A DNA stretch of 64,000 nucleotides from Enterobacter hormaechei subsp. xiangfangensis (GCF_001729785.1 NZ_CP017183.1:4464001-4528000); one strand, 5' to 3'. Positions 8,047 through 17,861 are shown, counted from the stretch's first letter. Numbers and translations are program-made. Notes: a model not told the origin generated them from the sequence alone.

Positions 8047-9587
8047 CCAGCCAGAAAGAACCTGAAAGCCGGGTTATGGGTTTCGTCATGACATTCATAG
8101 CCCAGCTCGTTCAGGCGCGTTTCGAAATCCGGCTCGTGCTCGCCCAGTTCGAACGCCGCCAGCACGCGGCCATAGTCGGTGCCGTGGCTGCGGTAGTGGA
8201 ACAGAGAGATGTTCCAGTGCGTGCCGAGCGTGTGCAGGAACTTGAGCAACGCGCCCGGTGATTCCGGGAACTCGAAGCTGAACAGGCGTTCCTGGAGCGG
8301 CTTGGAAGGACGGCCGCCGACCATGTAACGCACGTGCAGCTTCGCCATCTCATCGTCAGAGAGATCGACCACGCTGTAGCCGCCGTCGTGCAGCAGGCTG
8401 AGGATCTCTTTGCGCTCCTCCACGCCACGGCTCAGACGCACGCCGACAAAAATGCAGGCATCTTTGGCGTCGGCAAAGCGGTAGTTGAACTCCGTTACCG
8501 AACGGCCGCCCAGCAGCTGGCAGAACTTCAGGAAGCTGCCCTTCTCTTCCGGAATGGTCACCGCCAGCAGGGCTTCACGCTGCTCGCCCAGCTCACAGCG
8601 TTCGGACACGTAGCGCAGGCCGTGGAAGTTCACATTAGCGCCGGAAAGCACGTGCGCCAGACGTTCGCCGCGAATGTTGTGCTGGGCGATGTATTTCTTC
8701 ATCCCCGCCAGCGCCAGCGCGCCGGACGGTTCCGCCACCGCACGCACATCCTCGAAGAGATCTTTCATCGCCGCGCAGATAGCGTCGCTATCAACCGTGA
8801 CGATATCGTCGAGATACTCCTGGCACAGACGGAACGTTTCGTCGCCAATGCGCTTCACCGCCACGCCCTCGGCGAACAGCCCGACGCGCGGCAGATCCAC
8901 AGGATGTCCGGCGTCCAGCGCCGCCTTCAGGCAGGCAGAGTCTTCCGCTTCAACCGCAATCACTTTGATCTGCGGCATCAGCTGTTTGATCAGCACCGCC
9001 ACACCTGCGGCTAAGCCACCGCCGCCCACCGGGACGAAAACGCGGTCGAGATGGGCGTCCTGCTGCAACAGTTCCAGCGCCAGCGTACCCTGCCCGGCAA
9101 TCACCATCGGGTGATCGAACGGCGGCACCCAGGTGAAGCCCTGCTGCTGCGCCAGCTCAATCGCTTTGGCTTTGGCTTCGTCAAAGTTAGCACCGTGAAG
9201 CAGCACTTCTCCGCCGAACCCGCGCACCGCGTCGACCTTGATATCTGCGGTGGCGACCGGCATCACGATCAGCGCCTTCAGCCCCAGACGCGCCGAGGAG
9301 AACGCCACGCCCTGCGCGTGATTGCCCGCCGAGGCGGTAATCACCCCGCGCGCTTTCTGCTCGTCCGTCAGCCCGGCCATCATCGCGTAGGCGCCGCGCA
9401 GCTTGAAGCTGTGCACCGGCTGCCTGTCTTCACGCTTCACCAGAATGACGTTGTCGAGACGCGAAGAGAGTTTGTCCATTTTTTGCAGGGGCGTGACCTG
9501 CACCGCTTCATAGACCGGCGCGCGTAGTACCGCTCTCAGGTATTCCGCCCCCTCCGGGGCGGCGGATAAGGGTTGTGACTCGGCCAT
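8043..9587 (-). CDS. ilvA: Biosynthetic threonine deaminase
   Basis: PLP enzyme converting threonine to 2-oxobutyrate, the first committed step to isoleucine, feedback-inhibited by isoleucine. The PLP lysine lies in HSFKLRGAY (K62), the glycine loop VPVGGGGLAAG is near residue 188, and two ACT-like regulatory domains fill the last 190 residues. Its 514 aa match E. coli. The ATG at 9587 is preferred; another ATG directly before it overlaps the ilvD stop (TAATG) and lies only 3 bp from the GGGG ribosome-binding site. It is the last gene of ilvGMEDA, coupled to ilvD by a 2-bp gap. Confidence 0.98.
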   Translation of the reverse strand: MAESQPLSAAPEGAEYLRAVLRAPVYEAVQVTPLQKMDKLSSRLDNVILVKREDRQPVHSFKLRGAYAMMAGLTDEQKARGVITASAGNHAQGVAFSSARLGLKALIVMPVATADIKVDAVRGFGGEVLLHGANFDEAKAKAIELAQQQGFTWVPPFDHPMVIAGQGTLALELLQQDAHLDRVFVPVGGGGLAAGVAVLIKQLMPQIKVIAVEAEDSACLKAALDAGHPVDLPRVGLFAEGVAVKRIGDETFRLCQEYLDDIVTVDSDAICAAMKDLFEDVRAVAEPSGALALAGMKKYIAQHNIRGERLAHVLSGANVNFHGLRYVSERCELGEQREALLAVTIPEEKGSFLKFCQLLGGRSVTEFNYRFADAKDACIFVGVRLSRGVEERKEILSLLHDGGYSVVDLSDDEMAKLHVRYMVGGRPSKPLQERLFSFEFPESPGALLKFLHTLGTHWNISLFHYRSHGTDYGRVLAAFELGEHEPDFETRLNELGYECHDETHNPAFRFFLAG

Positions 9588-9589
9588 CA

Positions 9590-11440
9590 TTAGCCCCCCA
9601 GTTTAGATTTATCGCGCACCGCGCCTTTATCTGCACTGGTGGCAAGACTCGCGTAAGCGCGCAGGGCGAAGGAGACTTCACGCTGACGATCTTTCGGCGT
9701 CCAGGCTTTGTCGCCGCGGGCTTCCTGCGCCTCACGACGGGCCGCAATCTCCTGGTCACTCAGCTTCAGCTGAATGCCGCGGTTCGGAATGTCGATTTCG
9801 ATCAGGTCGCCATCTTCGATGATCGCGATATTGCCGCCGCTTGCCGCTTCTGGCGAGACGTGGCCAATGGAGAGGCCTGACGTGCCGCCAGAGAAACGAC
9901 CATCGGTGATCAGCGCGCAGGCTTTGCCGAGGCCCATCGATTTCAGGAAGGTGGTCGGGTAGAGCATCTCCTGCATGCCCGGACCGCCTTTCGGCCCTTC
10001 GTAGCGAATGACCACCACGTCGCCTTCCACCACTTTGCCGCCGAGGATAGCGTCTACCGCTTCGTCCTGGCTTTCATACACTTTTGCCGGGCCGGTAAAT
10101 TTCAGGATGCTGTCGTCCACGCCTGCGGTTTTCACAATGCAGCCATTTTCTGCGAAGTTACCGTACAGCACGGCCAAACCGCCGTCTTTGCTGTAGGCAT
10201 GTTCCAGCGAGCGAATGCAGCCTTCGGCGCGATCGTCATCCAGCGTGTCCCAGCGGCAATCCTGCGAGAACGCCTGGGTGGTACGGATGCCCGCCGGACC
10301 GGCGCGATACATGTTTTTCACCGCGTCGTCTTTGGTCAGCATCACGTCGTACTGCTCCAGCGACTCCGGCAGCGTCAGGCCGAGCACGTTTTTCACGTCG
10401 CGGTTCAGCAGCCCGGCGCGATCCAGCTCGCCGAGAATACCAATCACGCCACCCGCACGGTGGACATCTTCCATGTGGTACTTCTGGGTACTCGGCGCGA
10501 CTTTACACAGCTGCGGCACTTTGCGGGAGAGCTTGTCGATGTCGCTCATGGTGAAGTCGATTTCAGCTTCCTGCGCGGCGGCCAGCAGGTGCAGAACGGT
10601 GTTGGTGGAACCGCCCATGGCGATATCCAGCGTCATGGCGTTTTCGAACGCCGCTTTACTGGCGATGTTACGCGGCAGCGCGCTGGCGTCGTCCTGCTCG
10701 TAGTAGCGTTTGGTCAGCTCAACGATGCGCTTGCCCGCGTTAAGGAACAGCTGCTTACGGTCGGCGTGGGTCGCCAGCAGCGAGCCGTTGCCCGGCTGAG
10801 ACAGGCCCAGCGCTTCGGTCAGGCAGTTCATGGAGTTGGCGGTGAACATCCCGGAACAGGAGCCGCAGGTCGGGCACGCGGAGCGTTCCACCTGGTCGCT
10901 CTGCTCGTCAGAGACTTTCGGGTCCGCGCCCTGGATCATCGCATCGACCAGGTCGAGCTTGATGATTTTGTCGGAAAGCTTGGTTTTCCCCGCTTCCATC
11001 GGGCCGCCGGAAACGAAGATCACCGGAATGTTCAGACGCAGGGAGGCCATCAGCATCCCCGGGGTGATTTTGTCGCAGTTGGAGATACAGACCATCGCAT
11101 CGGCGCAGTGGGCGTTAACCATATACTCCACCGAGTCGGCGATCAGCTCGCGCGACGGCAGCGAATAGAGCATCCCCCCGTGGCCCATTGCGATACCGTC
11201 ATCCACCGCAATGGTGTTGAACTCTTTCGCCACGCCGCCGGAGGCTTCGATTTGCTCGGCAACCAGCTTACCGAGATCGCGCAGGTGCACGTGGCCCGGC
11301 ACAAACTGGGTGAAGGAGTTCACCACGGCGATAATTGGCTTGCCGAAATCGGCGTCGGTCATTCCGGTGGCGCGCCACAGTGCGCGGGCACCCGCCATAT
11401 TACGGCCGTGGGTGGTGGTGGCTGAACGATACTTAGGCAT
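9590..11440 (-). CDS. ilvD: Dihydroxy-acid dehydratase
   Basis: Iron-sulfur dehydratase acting in both valine and isoleucine synthesis, converting the dihydroxy acids to 2-oxo acids. Its 616 aa equal the E. coli protein. Cluster-ligand motifs NCDKITPGM (around residue 122) and [17 protein letters not shown] (around residues 193-209) are visible, as is the C-terminal [16 protein letters not shown]. It sits in the ilvGMEDA operon 60 bp downstream of ilvE and 2 bp ahead of ilvA. No defects are visible. Confidence 0.98.
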   Translation of the reverse strand: MPKYRSATTTHGRNMAGARALWRATGMTDADFGKPIIAVVNSFTQFVPGHVHLRDLGKLVAEQIEASGGVAKEFNTIAVDDGIAMGHGGMLYSLPSRELIADSVEYMVNAHCADAMVCISNCDKITPGMLMASLRLNIPVIFVSGGPMEAGKTKLSDKIIKLDLVDAMIQGADPKVSDEQSDQVERSACPTCGSCSGMFTANSMNCLTEALGLSQPGNGSLLATHADRKQLFLNAGKRIVELTKRYYEQDDASALPRNIASKAAFENAMTLDIAMGGSTNTVLHLLAAAQEAEIDFTMSDIDKLSRKVPQLCKVAPSTQKYHMEDVHRAGGVIGILGELDRAGLLNRDVKNVLGLTLPESLEQYDVMLTKDDAVKNMYRAGPAGIRTTQAFSQDCRWDTLDDDRAEGCIRSLEHAYSKDGGLAVLYGNFAENGCIVKTAGVDDSILKFTGPAKVYESQDEAVDAILGGKVVEGDVVVIRYEGPKGGPGMQEMLYPTTFLKSMGLGKACALITDGRFSGGTSGLSIGHVSPEAASGGNIAIIEDGDLIEIDIPNRGIQLKLSDQEIAARREAQEARGDKAWTPKDRQREVSFALRAYASLATSADKGAVRDKSKLGG

Positions 11441-11500
11441 GCTTTATTTACTCCCGTCTGACTATTTAATGGGACGGTGCGTGCCGTCCCACATTTATAT

Positions 11501-12430
11501 TTAGTGATTAACCTGATCCAACCAGCCGTATTTATCTTCTGTCTCGCCGGTGAAGAGGCCAAAGAACGCTTGCTGAATGCGTTTGGTCACCGGGCCACAG
11601 CGGCCTTCGCCCACCTGAATGCCATCGACGCTACGCACCGGCGTAATTTCAGCCGCGGTACCGGACATAAACACTTCGTCAGCCAGGTACAGGGATTCGC
11701 GGGACAGCACCTGCTCGCGCACTTCGATACCCAGATCTTTTGCCAGCTTGATGATGGCGTCACGGGTGATGCCTGGCAGCGCGGACGAGGTAAACGGCGG
11801 GGTGAACAGAATGCCGTCTTTTACTTCAAACAGGTTTTCGCCCGCACCTTCGGAGATGTAGCCATTCACATCCAGCGCGATACCTTCCTGGTAACCGTGA
11901 CGGCGCGCTTCGCTGCCGACCAGCAGTGAGGACAGGTAGTTACCGCCCGCTTTAGCCGCAGTCGGGATAGTGTTTGGCGCCACGCGGTTCCAGGAAGAAA
12001 CCATTGCGTCGATCCCCTGATCCAGTGCTTCCGCGCCCAGGTAGGCGCCCCACGGGAACGCAGCAATAATCACATCGGTGTTATAGTCAGCGGGCGGGTT
12101 GACGCCCATGCCGACATCACCCACGAAGACCAGCGGACGAATATAGGCGCTGGTCAGTTTGTTCTGGCGAATCACCTCGCGGCAGGCTTCCATCAACTCA
12201 TCAACGCTTTGGGAGACCGGGAAACGATAAATTTTGGCTGAGTCATGCAGACGCTGCATGTGTTCACGGTGGCGGAACACCACTGGTCCTTTGTGAGAGT
12301 CGTAGCAACGGATCCCTTCAAACACGGAGGTGCCGTAGTGCAGCGCGTGGGACATCACGTGAACTTTCGCGTCTTCCCAGCGAACCATCTCACCATTGAA
12401 CCAAATGTAATCAGCTTTTTTTGTCGTCAT
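11501..12430 (-). CDS. ilvE: Branched-chain amino acid aminotransferase
   Basis: PLP aminotransferase (fold IV) catalysing the last step in leucine, isoleucine and valine formation from the 2-oxo acids with glutamate. The PLP lysine is K160 in PTAAKAGGNYLSSLL, and the N-terminal HYGTSVFEGIRCY motif is characteristic. Its 309 aa match E. coli. It lies 18 bp after ilvM in the ilvGMEDA operon. The 60 bp between ilvE and ilvD is the largest gap in the operon and may hold an internal promoter, as reported for E. coli, but I cannot assign hexamers with confidence. Confidence 0.98.
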   Translation of the reverse strand: MTTKKADYIWFNGEMVRWEDAKVHVMSHALHYGTSVFEGIRCYDSHKGPVVFRHREHMQRLHDSAKIYRFPVSQSVDELMEACREVIRQNKLTSAYIRPLVFVGDVGMGVNPPADYNTDVIIAAFPWGAYLGAEALDQGIDAMVSSWNRVAPNTIPTAAKAGGNYLSSLLVGSEARRHGYQEGIALDVNGYISEGAGENLFEVKDGILFTPPFTSSALPGITRDAIIKLAKDLGIEVREQVLSRESLYLADEVFMSGTAAEITPVRSVDGIQVGEGRCGPVTKRIQQAFFGLFTGETEDKYGWLDQVNH

Positions 12431-12448
12431 TTTTTCGTCCTGTCACGC

Positions 12449-12712
12449 TTAAGCGCGGATTTGTTGTGATGTGGTTGTGCTCTGGCAGATGGCAACATGG
12501 GCAACGTCTACCAGTTTTGATAACTGACTAAACAGTAAGTCGACCGGCCGCGGGCTGGCAACGGTTAATTCGATACTGATGTTCTGTGCGTCGGTAGCCG
12601 TTTCCATATTCATAGAGCAAATCTGAAAGCCACGGTGGCGAACCACGCGCAAAACGCGTTCTAACGTTTCCGGGTTGAAGCGAGCCTGCACGGCGACCTG
12701 ATGTTGCATCAT
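12449..12712 (-). CDS. ilvM: Acetolactate synthase II small subunit
   Basis: Regulatory subunit of acetohydroxyacid synthase II, an 87-residue ACT-domain protein. The protein begins [20 protein letters not shown] and resembles E. coli IlvM. It stabilises and activates the IlvG catalytic subunit; the AHAS II isozyme is insensitive to valine. Its start overlaps the ilvG stop by 4 bp (ATGA), coupling synthesis of the two subunits. Confidence 0.96.
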   Translation of the reverse strand: MMQHQVAVQARFNPETLERVLRVVRHRGFQICSMNMETATDAQNISIELTVASPRPVDLLFSQLSKLVDVAHVAICQSTTTSQQIRA

Positions 12713-14355
12713 GATAATTTCTCCAGCATTTGTGAGTTACTGGCACCGGGCGGTACCAACGGCCAGACGTTCTCAAGCTCATCGATTGAGACATGAAGCA
12801 GGTATGGCCCTTCGCTTGACAGCATGGTGTCGAGTGCCGCTTCAACCTGGTCTTTACGGGTGATGTGCTGGCCAGGAATGCCGAAGGCGCTGGCCAGGGT
12901 GAGGAAATCGGGGTTATCGGTCAGGGTGGTTTCACTGTAACGTTCCTGGAAGAACAGCTGTTGCCACTGGCGAACCATCCCTAAACGCTGGTTATCGAGC
13001 AACACGATCTTCAGCGGTAACTGCTTGCGCTTCACGGTGCCGAGCTCCTGAACGTTCATCATGAAGGAGCCGTCACCGGAGATACAGATAACGGTATCGT
13101 TCGGGCGGGCAACCTGTGCACCAACGGCGGCTGGCAGACCGAAGCCCATCGTCCCTAACCCGCTGGACGTGATGAAGTTTTCCGGACGGGTGTAGGTCAT
13201 GTGCTGGGCAGACCACATCTGATGCTGGCCGACATCGGTCGTCACCACGCTGTCGGCGGGCTTACGGTCGGACAACTGCTTCAATAGCAGCGGCGCGTAG
13301 ATGGCCTCGCCGGGGTGGTCGTAACGCCAGGCGTGTTCAGCGCGCATATCGGCGGTGTGCTGACGCCATGGGTTAATATCCAGCGGCTGCTCCAGGGCCG
13401 GTAACAGCGCGTTAAGATCGCCCTGCAACGCGACATGCGCCTGACGCAGTTTGTTCATCTCCGCCGGGTCGATGTCCATATGGATCACTTTGGCGTTTGG
13501 CGCGAAGGTGTTCAGTTTGCCGGTGACGCGGTCGTCAAAACGGGCGCCGACGGCGATGAGCAGGTCACACTCCTGCACCGCCAGGTTTGCCGCTTTGGTA
13601 CCATGCATCCCCAGCATGCCCAGATAGTAGGGGTAATCAGCATCTACCGCCCCCAACCCTTTCAGCGTGCAGGTGGCAGGCATTTGCGTTGCCGCGATAA
13701 ATTCGCGCAGGGCAGGAACCGCCTGCGCCATACCTACGCCACCACCAACGTACAGCATCGGTTGTTTGGCCTGCACCATCATCTGACGCGCCTCTTCCAC
13801 CTCTGCATGCGGGAATGCATCATCGCTTTTCACGGTAGAGAAATGCGGTTCCAGATCGCCGAGTGCAACCTGGATATCTTTCGGGATATCAACCAGAACC
13901 GGGCCAGGACGGCCAGAGCTGGCAACCTCGAACGCTTCGGCCATCACCCGCGGCAGCTCTTCAAGAGACTGAACGAGGAAGCTGTGTTTGGTGCAGGCCA
14001 GCGATAAACCGAGCACATCCACTTCCTGGAAGGCATCGGTGCCGATGAACGGAGAGGCAACCTGTCCGGTGATGGCAACAATGGGAACAGAATCCAGCAG
14101 TGCATCAGCAAGACCGGTGATCAGGTTCGTTGCGCCCGGACCTGAGGTCGCCATACAGACACCGGTTTTACCGGTGGCACGGGCATAACCGATGGCGGCC
14201 ATCGCTGCGCCCTGCTCGTGTCGGCACAACAGGTGCTCCACGCCGCCGTCATACAGTGCATCGTAAATCGGCATAATTGCGCCACCCGGATAACCGAATA
14301 CTGTCTCGACTCCCTGCGCGCGCAACGCATGTACTACCCACTGTGCCCCATTCAT
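12709..14355 (-). CDS. ilvG: Acetolactate synthase II large subunit, intact
   Basis: ThDP-dependent catalytic subunit of AHAS II, joining two pyruvates, or pyruvate and 2-oxobutyrate. A single unbroken 548-codon frame contains the ThDP glutamate in [19 protein letters not shown] (E47), the pyrimidine-domain [11 protein letters not shown] segment, and the ThDP-Mg motif [14 protein letters not shown] near residue 428. E. coli K-12 carries a frameshift here that makes it valine-sensitive; this genome keeps the ancestral functional gene, so AHAS II should be expressed. It starts 2 bp after the ilvX micro-ORF. Confidence 0.98.
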   Translation of the reverse strand: MNGAQWVVHALRAQGVETVFGYPGGAIMPIYDALYDGGVEHLLCRHEQGAAMAAIGYARATGKTGVCMATSGPGATNLITGLADALLDSVPIVAITGQVASPFIGTDAFQEVDVLGLSLACTKHSFLVQSLEELPRVMAEAFEVASSGRPGPVLVDIPKDIQVALGDLEPHFSTVKSDDAFPHAEVEEARQMMVQAKQPMLYVGGGVGMAQAVPALREFIAATQMPATCTLKGLGAVDADYPYYLGMLGMHGTKAANLAVQECDLLIAVGARFDDRVTGKLNTFAPNAKVIHMDIDPAEMNKLRQAHVALQGDLNALLPALEQPLDINPWRQHTADMRAEHAWRYDHPGEAIYAPLLLKQLSDRKPADSVVTTDVGQHQMWSAQHMTYTRPENFITSSGLGTMGFGLPAAVGAQVARPNDTVICISGDGSFMMNVQELGTVKRKQLPLKIVLLDNQRLGMVRQWQQLFFQERYSETTLTDNPDFLTLASAFGIPGQHITRKDQVEAALDTMLSSEGPYLLHVSIDELENVWPLVPPGASNSQMLEKLS

Positions 14356-14357
14356 AG

Positions 14358-14408
14358 TTAGTTCCCCGTCATAAATCGGGAGAAACAGAATTTTGTGCTA
14401 CTTGTCAT
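14358..14408 (-). CDS. ilvX: IlvX micro-protein (16 aa)
   Basis: A 16-codon frame, [16 protein letters not shown], lies between the attenuator and ilvG. It is preceded by a good ribosome-binding site (GGAG, 6 bp from the ATG), and its stop ends 2 bp before the ilvG ATG. E. coli has a 16-aa IlvX at the same position, which I recall as sharing the STKFCFSRF core and TGN end. Conservation of this core supports translation. Function is unknown; translational coupling to ilvG is a reasonable inference. Confidence 0.85.
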   Translation of the reverse strand: MTSSTKFCFSRFMTGN

Positions 14409-14439
14409 TCTCTGCTCCTCATTTACGTTTTTTAGTCAT

Positions 14440-14470
14440 AAAAAAACCCCCGGACCTTTCGGTGCGGGGG
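14440..14470 (-). terminator. ilvGMEDA attenuator terminator
   Basis: On the minus strand CCCCCGCACC, GAAA and GGTCCGGGGG form a stem-loop with one mismatch, followed by seven T (14446-14440). It lies 24 bp past the ilvL stop. Coupled with the Leu/Val/Ile codons in ilvL it is the classic attenuator: stalling on scarce charged tRNA favours an antiterminator. Confidence 0.95.
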
Positions 14471-14494
14471 TCTTAGTTCGTTAAGGCTTGATTT

Positions 14495-14593
14495 CTAAGC
14501 CTTTCCTCGTCCAAGTGCAGCCCCGCACGGTGGGATAATAATCACCACCACGCTAATCACGACCAGGCTAATCACTCGTAGAAGGGCTGTCAT
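14495..14593 (-). CDS. ilvL: ilvGMEDA attenuation leader peptide (32 aa)
   Basis: The leader reads MTALLRVISLVVISVVVIII then PPCGAALGRGKA, 32 residues, as I remember E. coli IlvL. The run of Leu, Val and Ile codons (14 of the first 20) senses charged branched-chain tRNAs. It lies between the promoter and the attenuator hairpin. Its product has no known function beyond ribosome positioning. Confidence 0.97.
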   Translation of the reverse strand: MTALLRVISLVVISVVVIIIPPCGAALGRGKA

Positions 14594-14634
14594 TTTCAGT
14601 TCTTTTTGCATCTAGTTCGAAGGAATACCTAAAG

Positions 14635-14663
14635 AGTTACCACAGATATTTCATCTGACACAA
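14635..14663 (-). promoter_or_regulatory. Promoter of the ilvLXGMEDA operon
   Basis: On the minus strand TTGTGT (14663-14658), a 17-bp spacer and GTAACT (14640-14635) are placed so that transcription would start near 14628. That gives a leader of about 188 nt to the attenuator T-run, in agreement with the roughly 186-nt leader known for E. coli ilvGp2. The DNA further upstream (14664-14765) is very AT-rich, as in E. coli where IHF acts from that side. I see no gene between here and comM. Confidence 0.7.
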
Positions 14664-14802
14664 GATTTTTTTATGACCTATTTCTGTAGCAGGCGAACTA
14701 TTTCTTTCAAAATCGTTGTTTTATATAGGGAAAAAATAGAAATGAAGATTTTTCATTTTTTTTGTCCTGTTTCATCAGGCAAGGCGCGCATGATTCCTTT
14801 TC

Positions 14803-14890
14803 TGCGAGGCCGATTCCACCGACATGTAATGATTACATTTAGGCGCTAAAAGGCTGGAACGAGCACCGTAATTCAGTGAATTAGCGCTAA
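14803..14890 (+). promoter_or_regulatory. Palindromes and CRP-S-like site upstream of comM
   Basis: Four signals occur in this gene-free stretch. TGCGA-N6-TTCCA (14803-14818) matches 8 of 10 core bases of the TGCGA-N6-TCGCA (CRP-S, Sxy-dependent) consensus. ATGTAATGATTACAT (14824-14838) is a perfect 15-bp palindrome. TTTAGGCGCTAAA (14838-14850) and TTAGCGCTAA (14881-14890) are related palindromes with centres about 41 bp apart. comM belongs to the CRP-S competence regulon in Haemophilus, so a competence-type site here is plausible. No proof of binding is available from sequence. Confidence 0.4.
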
Positions 14891-14934
14891 ACAGGAAAAA
14901 ATGATGCTGGCATAGTCACCGCCAAGGAGGGCTT

Positions 14935-16455
14935 ATGTCACTGTCAGTTGTTTATACACGCGCGGCCATCGGCGTGAAGGCACCGCTTATTTCTGTAGAG
15001 GTTCATTTAAGTAATGGACTGCCCGGACTGACGCTGGTCGGCTTACCAGAAACGACCGTTAAAGAGGCGAGGGATCGCGTGCGCAGCGCAATTATTAATA
15101 GCGGTTATGCTTTTCCGGCGAAGAAGATCACCATCAACCTTGCGCCCGCCGATTTGCCAAAGGAGGGAGGGCGATATGATTTACCTATTGCTATAGCGCT
15201 TCTCGCGGCTTCTGAACAGCTCAATACGCCAGGGCTAAGCTCGTGCGAGTTCGTGGGTGAATTAGCGCTTACAGGCGCGTTAAGAGGCGTTCCCGGAGCA
15301 ATCTCGGGTGCGCTTGAAGCCATACGCGCGGGAAGACAAATCATTGTGGCCAATGAAAATGCCTCTGAAGTAAGCCTTATCGCCGAAAAGGGATGTCTTG
15401 TCGCGGGACATTTGCAGGAGGTTTGCGCCTGGCTGGAAGGCCGACACGAGCTTGCCGAGCCGCAGGAGAATGACGAGGTGGCGCCAGATTCGCCCGAGGA
15501 TCTCAGCGATATTATGGGTCAGGAACAGGGTAAACGAGCGTTAGAGATAACGGCCGCGGGTGGGCATAACCTGTTACTGATAGGTCCGCCAGGCACGGGG
15601 AAAACGATGCTGGCGAGCAGATTGAGCGGCCTGTTGCCACCCCTCAATAATCACGAAGCGCTGGAAAGCGCCGCGATATTTAGCCTGGTCAGTTCTACGT
15701 CGCTGCATAAACAGTGGCGCCGCCGTCCCTTCCGCTCTCCACACCACAGTGCGTCTCTTACCGCGATGGTGGGCGGGGGTTCGATCCCCGGGCCGGGTGA
15801 AATCTCACTGGCGCACAACGGCATTCTGTTTCTGGATGAATTGCCAGAGTTTGAACGCCGCGTGCTGGATGCATTGCGGGAGCCGATTGAATCCGGCGAA
15901 ATCCATTTGTCTCGTACACGGGCCAAAATAAGCTACCCTGCGCAGTTTCAGCTGGTCGCCGCGATGAACCCTAGCCCTACGGGTCATTATCAGGGCAATC
16001 ATAACCGCTGTACGCCGGAGCAGACGCTGCGCTATCTAAGTAAGCTGTCCGGCCCCTTCCTCGACCGTTTTGATTTATCTCTCGAGATCCCCCTGCCACC
16101 GCCCGGTCTGCTGAGGCAAACCGGTATTAAGGGCGAAAGCTCAGCAACTGTGCGTGAACGGGTTATTGCGGCGCAGGCGCGGCAGTATGTTCGTCAGAAC
16201 AGGCTGAATGCCCGGCTGGATAACAGCGGGATCCGACAGTTTTGTTCTCTCAACGCTGAAGATGCGGGCTGGCTGGAAGAGACACTGACGCGGTTTGGGC
16301 TATCCATTCGCGCGTGGCAGCGTTTGTTGAAAGTTGCGCGCACGGTCGCCGACGTGGAGGGCTGCCCCGGAATAGAGAGGCGGCATTTGCAGGAGGCATT
16401 AAGTTACCGTGCGATCGATCGGCTGCTGTTGCATCTGCAAAAAATGCTGGCGTAA
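14935..16455 (+). CDS. comM: ComM-family AAA+ protein (YifB), DNA branch-migration helicase
   Basis: Homologue of ComM, a hexameric helicase promoting branch migration during natural transformation; in enterobacteria known as YifB. N-terminal Lon-protease-like (ChlI) domain at residues 1-165, then a Mg-chelatase-like AAA+ domain with Walker A GPPGTGKT (217-224), a Walker B-type segment ILFLDELPEFERR near residues 298-310, and a C-terminal Mg-chelatase helical domain. Length 506 aa matches E. coli YifB. The ribosome-binding site AAGGAGGG is strong. The protein is more diverged from E. coli than the ilv proteins, especially residues 95-190. Actual role in non-competent enterics is uncertain. 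Confidence 0.93.
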   Translation: MSLSVVYTRAAIGVKAPLISVEVHLSNGLPGLTLVGLPETTVKEARDRVRSAIINSGYAFPAKKITINLAPADLPKEGGRYDLPIAIALLAASEQLNTPGLSSCEFVGELALTGALRGVPGAISGALEAIRAGRQIIVANENASEVSLIAEKGCLVAGHLQEVCAWLEGRHELAEPQENDEVAPDSPEDLSDIMGQEQGKRALEITAAGGHNLLLIGPPGTGKTMLASRLSGLLPPLNNHEALESAAIFSLVSSTSLHKQWRRRPFRSPHHSASLTAMVGGGSIPGPGEISLAHNGILFLDELPEFERRVLDALREPIESGEIHLSRTRAKISYPAQFQLVAAMNPSPTGHYQGNHNRCTPEQTLRYLSKLSGPFLDRFDLSLEIPLPPPGLLRQTGIKGESSATVRERVIAAQARQYVRQNRLNARLDNSGIRQFCSLNAEDAGWLEETLTRFGLSIRAWQRLLKVARTVADVEGCPGIERRHLQEALSYRAIDRLLLHLQKMLA

Positions 16456-16478
16456 AAAAAAAGGGGCCGTAGCCCCTT
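16454..16478. terminator. Bidirectional terminator between comM and maoP
   Basis: AAGGGGC-CGTA-GCCCCTT forms a 7-bp stem with a run of nine A on the left, which is a T-run for minus-strand maoP transcription, and a pyrimidine-rich CTCTTCTT on the right for comM. Confidence 0.85.
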
Positions 16479-16484
16479 CTCTTC

Positions 16485-16823
16485 TTAATCGTCAGACTCG
16501 GTGTAGTCTTCTGCACCTTCCATCTGCGGCTTGCCGCCAGACAGCGTATGGAAACGCTTAGGACGCTTAATGCGAGCCATATACTTGATCCATACACGTT
16601 CTGCATCAGATTGCGGCTCACGCTCACCACGGCAAACAGAGACAAACTGTTTTTCATCTTCGGTTGCCGGTTCACGTTTACCCAGATCCAGCTCGTTAAA
16701 GGCATAACCATGGCGCTCAAGAAGTTGAGCTTCTTTGATAGTGAAATCGCCGTGACGAGAGAACCCGCGCGGATAATGTTTATTGTCGAAAAAACGATTA
16801 GTCGTCGTAAAGCTTTCCGCCAT
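16485..16823 (-). CDS. maoP: Macrodomain Ori organisation protein
   Basis: 112-aa protein matching E. coli MaoP (formerly YifE), which with the neighbouring maoS site constrains DNA mobility in the Ori macrodomain. It shows the conserved [20 protein letters not shown] start, the [15 protein letters not shown] core and an acidic C-terminus. In E. coli it is adjacent to hdfR and divergent from it, and that arrangement is preserved (118-bp gap). maoS should be nearby; I cannot place it from memory. Confidence 0.95.
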   Translation of the reverse strand: MAESFTTTNRFFDNKHYPRGFSRHGDFTIKEAQLLERHGYAFNELDLGKREPATEDEKQFVSVCRGEREPQSDAERVWIKYMARIKRPKRFHTLSGGKPQMEGAEDYTESDD

Positions 16824-16941
16824 CCTACACGCTCCTAATTCTTTGGCCGAGCTATTTATGGCGCGGAGTATTAGTTACGCTTGACAGAGTGTAAAACAAA
16901 ACATTTAAATCATAACGACAAATAATTTTGCGGAGAAAGAT

Positions 16942-17763
16942 GTGGATACGGAATTGCTAAAAACTTTCCTCGAAGTGAGCAGAACGCGACACTTTGGGCG
17001 AGCAGCTGAAGCCCTCTACCTGACGCAGTCAGCAGTCAGTTTTCGTATTCGACAGCTGGAAAATCAATTGGGTGTGAACCTTTTTACCCGCCATCGCAAC
17101 AATATTCGTTTAACCCCGGCCGGTGAAAAGCTATTGCCTTATGCAGAAACCCTGATGAATACCTGGCAGGCAGCGCGGAAGGAGGTTGCGCACACCTCCC
17201 GGCATAATGAATTCTCGATCGGTGCCAGCGCTTCACTATGGGAATGCATGCTCAGCCAGTGGCTTATGCGGCTATATCGCTCACACAACCATCTGCAATT
17301 TGAGGCGAGGATTGCGCAACGCCAGTCGCTGGTTAAGCAACTCCACGAGCGGCAGCTTGATCTCCTGATCACCACAGAAGCGCCCAAGATGGACGAATTT
17401 AGCAGCCAGATTGTTGGACAGTTTAGCCTGGCGCTCTATGCATCCGAGCCTGCAATGATGAAGGCCGACCTGAATTATTTACGCCTGGAATGGGGGCCTG
17501 ATTTTCAGCAGCACGAGACGGGGTTAATTGCCAGCGATGATATCCCGCAACTCACGACAAGCTCTGCGGAGATCGCATGCCAGCATCTTCCCGCATTGAA
17601 AGGCTGTACATGGTTACCTGTTCGCTGGGCGGATAATAAACCCGCACTCCATGTTGTCACCGATTCGACAACTCTCTCCAGGCCGCTGTATGCCATTTGG
17701 CTGCAAAACAGCGATAAGCAGTCGCAGATAAAAGATCTGTTAAAAACCAGCATACTGGATTAA
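16942..17763 (+). CDS. hdfR: LysR-family regulator HdfR
   Basis: LysR-type regulator that in E. coli represses flhDC and affects glutamate synthase genes. N-terminal helix-turn-helix at residues 15-40 ([25 protein letters not shown]) and a LysR effector domain. GTG start with CGGAGA 8 bp upstream. Its 273 residues are slightly fewer than E. coli (about 279), with divergence in the C-terminal third. It converges on the tRNA-Trp end of the rRNA operon, the E. coli rrnC position. Confidence 0.93.
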   Translation: MDTELLKTFLEVSRTRHFGRAAEALYLTQSAVSFRIRQLENQLGVNLFTRHRNNIRLTPAGEKLLPYAETLMNTWQAARKEVAHTSRHNEFSIGASASLWECMLSQWLMRLYRSHNHLQFEARIAQRQSLVKQLHERQLDLLITTEAPKMDEFSSQIVGQFSLALYASEPAMMKADLNYLRLEWGPDFQQHETGLIASDDIPQLTTSSAEIACQHLPALKGCTWLPVRWADNKPALHVVTDSTTLSRPLYAIWLQNSDKQSQIKDLLKTSILD

Positions 17764-17770
17764 CGCAAAA

Positions 17771-17788
17771 GCCTGCGGAAACGCAGGC
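17771..17788. terminator. Terminator downstream of hdfR
   Basis: GCCTGCG-GAAA-CGCAGGC forms a 7-bp stem with a GNRA-type loop. It has AAAA on the left and a T-rich right flank (TGCTTATTCTTC), so it may terminate hdfR and back up the rRNA operon terminator. Confidence 0.8.
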
Positions 17789-17827
17789 TGCTTATTCTTC
17801 AGGAAGGTGTTGAGCTGTTTTGCAGGC

Positions 17828-17856
17828 AAAAAAATCCTTTGCCGAAGCAAAGGATT
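17828..17856 (-). terminator. rRNA operon terminator
   Basis: AATCCTTTGC-CGAA-GCAAAGGATT, a perfect 10-bp stem, begins 6 bp beyond the 3' end of tRNA-Trp and is followed on the minus strand by seven T (17834-17828). Confidence 0.92.
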
Positions 17857-17861
17857 CTATA

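Noticed and set aside
10199..11425. 408-codon open frame antisense to ilvD
   Set aside because: Shadow of ilvD codon bias, no ribosome-binding site or recognisable domain.
12709..14355. Possible ilvG frameshift as in E. coli K-12
   Set aside because: The frame is continuous for 548 codons with all motifs.
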